Below, piece by piece: positions 7,463 through 9,409 of a stretch of DNA of 9,409 bases. The stretch is taken from contig JBIPNH010000092.1 of assembly GCA_044373665.1 (NCBI GenBank), forward strand, positions 1-9,409, written 5' to 3'. The first letter of the stretch is position 1. Each line of letters starts with the position of its first letter. The notes below the pieces were generated by a model. The model saw nothing but the letters and a program-made list of their open reading frames with translations. It searched no databases and was not told where the DNA came from. A program made the position numbers and the translations under genes. This stretch comes from JABMMZ01 sp044373665. GTDB lineage: Bacteria > Bacteroidota > Bacteroidia > NS11-12g > UBA955.

Positions 7463-7518
7463 GCAATTGTAAAGTGAAATTTTATTGATTTTAGTGTGTT
7501 TTTGCAAAAAAATGACAT

Positions 7519-8379
7519 TTATCTGATGGTATCTCTACGGTTTAAAACTCCAGCAACAAAGCCCAAGCCGTTTTCCACGTTGGAGTTTAGAATAACAGGA
7601 TTTAAGAAAGCTTGACTAAGGTTCTGATCGTCTGTACTTGTTTTTTGAATGTATTCGTAATAAACAGCATCGATGCTTTTTAGTGATATTTCAAATTTGG
7701 GACTTCCCATTGCCAATCCAAAAGGGACATTAAGTCTAACTGTTTTTAGTGTTCCGTTGAACGTTTTGTCACCAAATAAATAACTACCATCGTCGTATTT
7801 TTCGTTGTTAAGGAAAATAATGTCATTGGAGGCAAAATCGAAAGGGAACCATTCATTAATTGAGGCATTGTAATATCTGATAAGCAATTGGTAGTAGTTT
7901 TTTTCAGCTCTATTGTCATTAATGTTCAGTGAAATTTCGCCGATGTTTAAACCTTCTGCATCAATGCCAATGGAATCTTTGTAAGAACTAGAAAATGAGA
8001 CTGCATTGGGCATTTTAACAATAGCTTTAACCGAGGTGAACTCAGGGTGTGAAGCTTCAATAGTATAGGTTTTACCTGCCTCAGGTTTCCAATTAAATAC
8101 ATATTGATTATTGAAAAAACTGCCGTTACCCAAAAGAGTGCTTCCCTCATAAAACTTGATAGTGACATTTTCTAAAGCAAATCCAGTTGTGTCAACGGGT
8201 GTTAAAACAGGAATACTTCTTCCCACATTTACAGCCATAGTTTCAAAGTTGTTGAATTCGCCAATCAGTACAATTTTTGATTTATAGGGAGGTAAGTTTA
8301 GTTCAACTTCCTTTTCACAAGAGGCTATAAACAAGGAGATTAGTACAAATAAAGTTGTTTTGCAATAAATGTTTTTCAT
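7519..8379 (-). CDS. DUF4249 domain lipoprotein, partner of the adjacent TonB-dependent receptor
   Basis: A 286-residue predicted lipoprotein. The signal peptide ends in a good lipobox (FIASC, Cys21), and the mature start CEKEVELNLPPYKSKIVL is typical of Bacteroidota DUF4249 proteins. The acidic residues just after the cysteine (EKEVE) resemble the surface-export signals described for Bacteroidota lipoproteins, so the protein may face outward. The body reads as beta-sandwich strands, with an early NVTIKFYEG strand and a WKPEAGKTYTIEASHP segment like those of Ig-like folds. DUF4249 genes commonly sit beside TonB-dependent receptor genes, and here the start is only five bases after the receptor stop. 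The likely role, by analogy with SusD-type partners, is helping the receptor handle a substrate or surface protein. The real function of the family is unknown to me. Confidence 0.85.
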   Translation of the reverse strand: MKNIYCKTTLFVLISLFIASCEKEVELNLPPYKSKIVLIGEFNNFETMAVNVGRSIPVLTPVDTTGFALENVTIKFYEGSTLLGNGSFFNNQYVFNWKPEAGKTYTIEASHPEFTSVKAIVKMPNAVSFSSSYKDSIGIDAEGLNIGEISLNINDNRAEKNYYQLLIRYYNASINEWFPFDFASNDIIFLNNEKYDDGSYLFGDKTFNGTLKTVRLNVPFGLAMGSPKFEISLKSIDAVYYEYIQKTSTDDQNLSQAFLNPVILNSNVENGLGFVAGVLNRRDTIR

Positions 8380-8384
8380 TTTTT

Positions 8385-9409
8385 TTAAAATTTGATATAA
8401 TAAGTAACACCCGGAATAAATAATAAATAGCTTCTTTGTTTGGCCACTGGTTTAGTTACATCTTGATTGTCTATATAGATGAACACAGGATTATTTCGTG
8501 CCATAACATTGTAAATAGAGAATCTAAAGCCAGATTCATTAAAAATATCGTCAGATTTAATTTTGTCCAAACCTATGTCAAATCGAAGGGTGTGAGGTAA
8601 CCGGAAATTATTTCTTTCGGTATATTCATAAATGATTCTACCATTATTCCCAATGTATTTACCAGTTGGTATAGATTGAACGTTTCCTGTAGAGAAAACC
8701 ATATTGATGTTAAATTTATAATATTCATCAATGCGGTGTTGAAAAACAATGTTAACATAATGGCGTCTGTCAAATTGGAAGTAGTAGTCATTGCCATTAT
8801 TAACTCCGGGAGTGTTTCTTTTGGCCCAAGATAAATTATAACCAATCCAACCACTTGTGTTTCCTTTTCTTTTGTGCAACATACCTTCAATTCCATAACA
8901 CCAACCTGTTCCAAGTATAACTTCGTCTTCCCAATTTTTTGCAGTCGCTACAGAGCCGGATGAACTTAATCCTTCTTTGGTTTCTAAAACTCTGTCAAGC
9001 CATTTGTAGTATCCGTCAAACGATAGTTCAATATTGTTTTTAAAAGCTTGTGCTATTCCAAGTGAGATTTGTTGAGACCTTTGAGGTTTTATTAGGTCGG
9101 TAGCAGGCAACCATCGGTCGGTAAATACTGAATTTAAATTGTTTGCCATCATATGCAACGGTTGATGCATCATTGAATAACTGGCTTTAATTGAGTACTT
9201 ATTTTGAATTTTTTTGTTGTACGACAAACGAGGTTCAGGCATTATAAACACCTTTGAATTGTATACGTAATTGACCAAACGCATTCCAACTGACATTTTA
9301 GTATTTTGATCAACATTGATATGGTCTTCTGCATAGGCTGCCAATTCAAAATTTCTTATACTTTTTTCAAAACCATCAATCGTTTGTCTGTCAAGTACAT
9401 CGTTAAAAA
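8385..9409 (-). CDS. TonB-dependent receptor, C-terminal beta-barrel part (5' end outside window)
   Basis: The frame is open up to the right edge, so the gene begins outside the window; 340 residues are present and the TTG at 9344 is an internal leucine codon. The segment is a series of amphipathic beta strands of an outer-membrane barrel. Typical marks are FELAAYAEDHINVDQNTKMS, with the usual 'observer' strand preceding the barrel rim, PEPRLSYNKKIQNKYSIKASY, KPQRSQQISLGIAQAF, and a late FNESGFRFSIYNVMARNNPV strand. The last strand ends SYLLFIPGVTYYIKF, with the terminal phenylalanine expected for BAM recognition. The plug domain, TonB box and any carboxypeptidase-like N-terminal domain lie upstream and cannot be judged. 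Receptors of this type paired with DUF4249 are usually about 750-900 residues, so about 40 percent is visible. The ligand is unknown; siderophores, oligosaccharides or peptides are all possible. It is the first visible gene of the envelope block on this strand. Confidence 0.88.
   Translation of the reverse strand, partial: FNDVLDRQTIDGFEKSIRNFELAAYAEDHINVDQNTKMSVGMRLVNYVYNSKVFIMPEPRLSYNKKIQNKYSIKASYSMMHQPLHMMANNLNSVFTDRWLPATDLIKPQRSQQISLGIAQAFKNNIELSFDGYYKWLDRVLETKEGLSSSGSVATAKNWEDEVILGTGWCYGIEGMLHKRKGNTSGWIGYNLSWAKRNTPGVNNGNDYYFQFDRRHYVNIVFQHRIDEYYKFNINMVFSTGNVQSIPTGKYIGNNGRIIYEYTERNNFRLPHTLRFDIGLDKIKSDDIFNESGFRFSIYNVMARNNPVFIYIDNQDVTKPVAKQRSYLLFIPGVTYYIKF

Noticed and set aside
7463..7507. 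Upstream ATG at 7507 as the start of porQ
   Set aside because: It would add 15 polar and basic residues before a signal peptide that is complete from the ATG at 7462. It remains possible, since the gap to the previous gene would then be 11 bases.
7463..7518. TTG with about 20 bases to TAAAATTTC on the - strand as a porQ promoter
   Set aside because: The second box departs from TAnnTTTG, and most of it lies within the ambiguous leader; AT-rich DNA gives such matches easily.
7947..8914. - strand open frames 7947-8168 and 8573-8914
   Set aside because: They are alternative frames inside the DUF4249 and receptor genes, whose own frames give recognisable proteins.

Overview
The window comes from a low-GC member of the Bacteroidota. 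The evidence is a type IX secretion protein (PorQ), a DUF4249 lipoprotein paired with a TonB-dependent receptor, a TamB-family protein with a lysine-rich tail, and start codons that lack Shine-Dalgarno sequences. I cannot name the genus; a Flavobacteriia-like or related marine or freshwater lineage is only a guess. No RNA genes, insertion sequences, CRISPR arrays or phage genes were seen.

Layout: one gene on the + strand, a TamB-like envelope biogenesis protein (1-2435) that enters from the left edge, meets everything else, which lies on the - strand. Read in the direction of transcription (right to left), the - strand carries two blocks. The first block is the C-terminal part of a TonB-dependent receptor (cut by the right edge), a DUF4249 lipoprotein, PorQ, and a YcbB-type L,D-transpeptidase lipoprotein. 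Gaps are 5, 56 and 8 bases, so this may be one cell-envelope transcript. After a 157-base AT-rich gap, the second block is a LeuT-family sodium:amino-acid symporter and two very small single-span membrane proteins, of 44 and 51 residues. The 44-residue protein resembles the MetS small subunit of methionine/alanine importers; I do not recognise the 51-residue one.

The two blocks and TamB all concern the envelope. TamB supports outer-membrane assembly, the receptor with its lipoprotein probably imports or handles a substrate at the surface, PorQ belongs to the type IX attachment machinery, and the L,D-transpeptidase crosslinks peptidoglycan. The symporter cassette imports an amino acid across the inner membrane.

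The most interesting item is the symporter cassette. Its transporter keeps the sodium sites of LeuT but has two methionines in the substrate pocket and a roughly 90-residue extra periplasmic loop before the last helix. It is followed by two miniature membrane proteins, the last of which shares its stop-codon bases with the convergent tamB gene. The rest is ordinary Bacteroidota envelope content.
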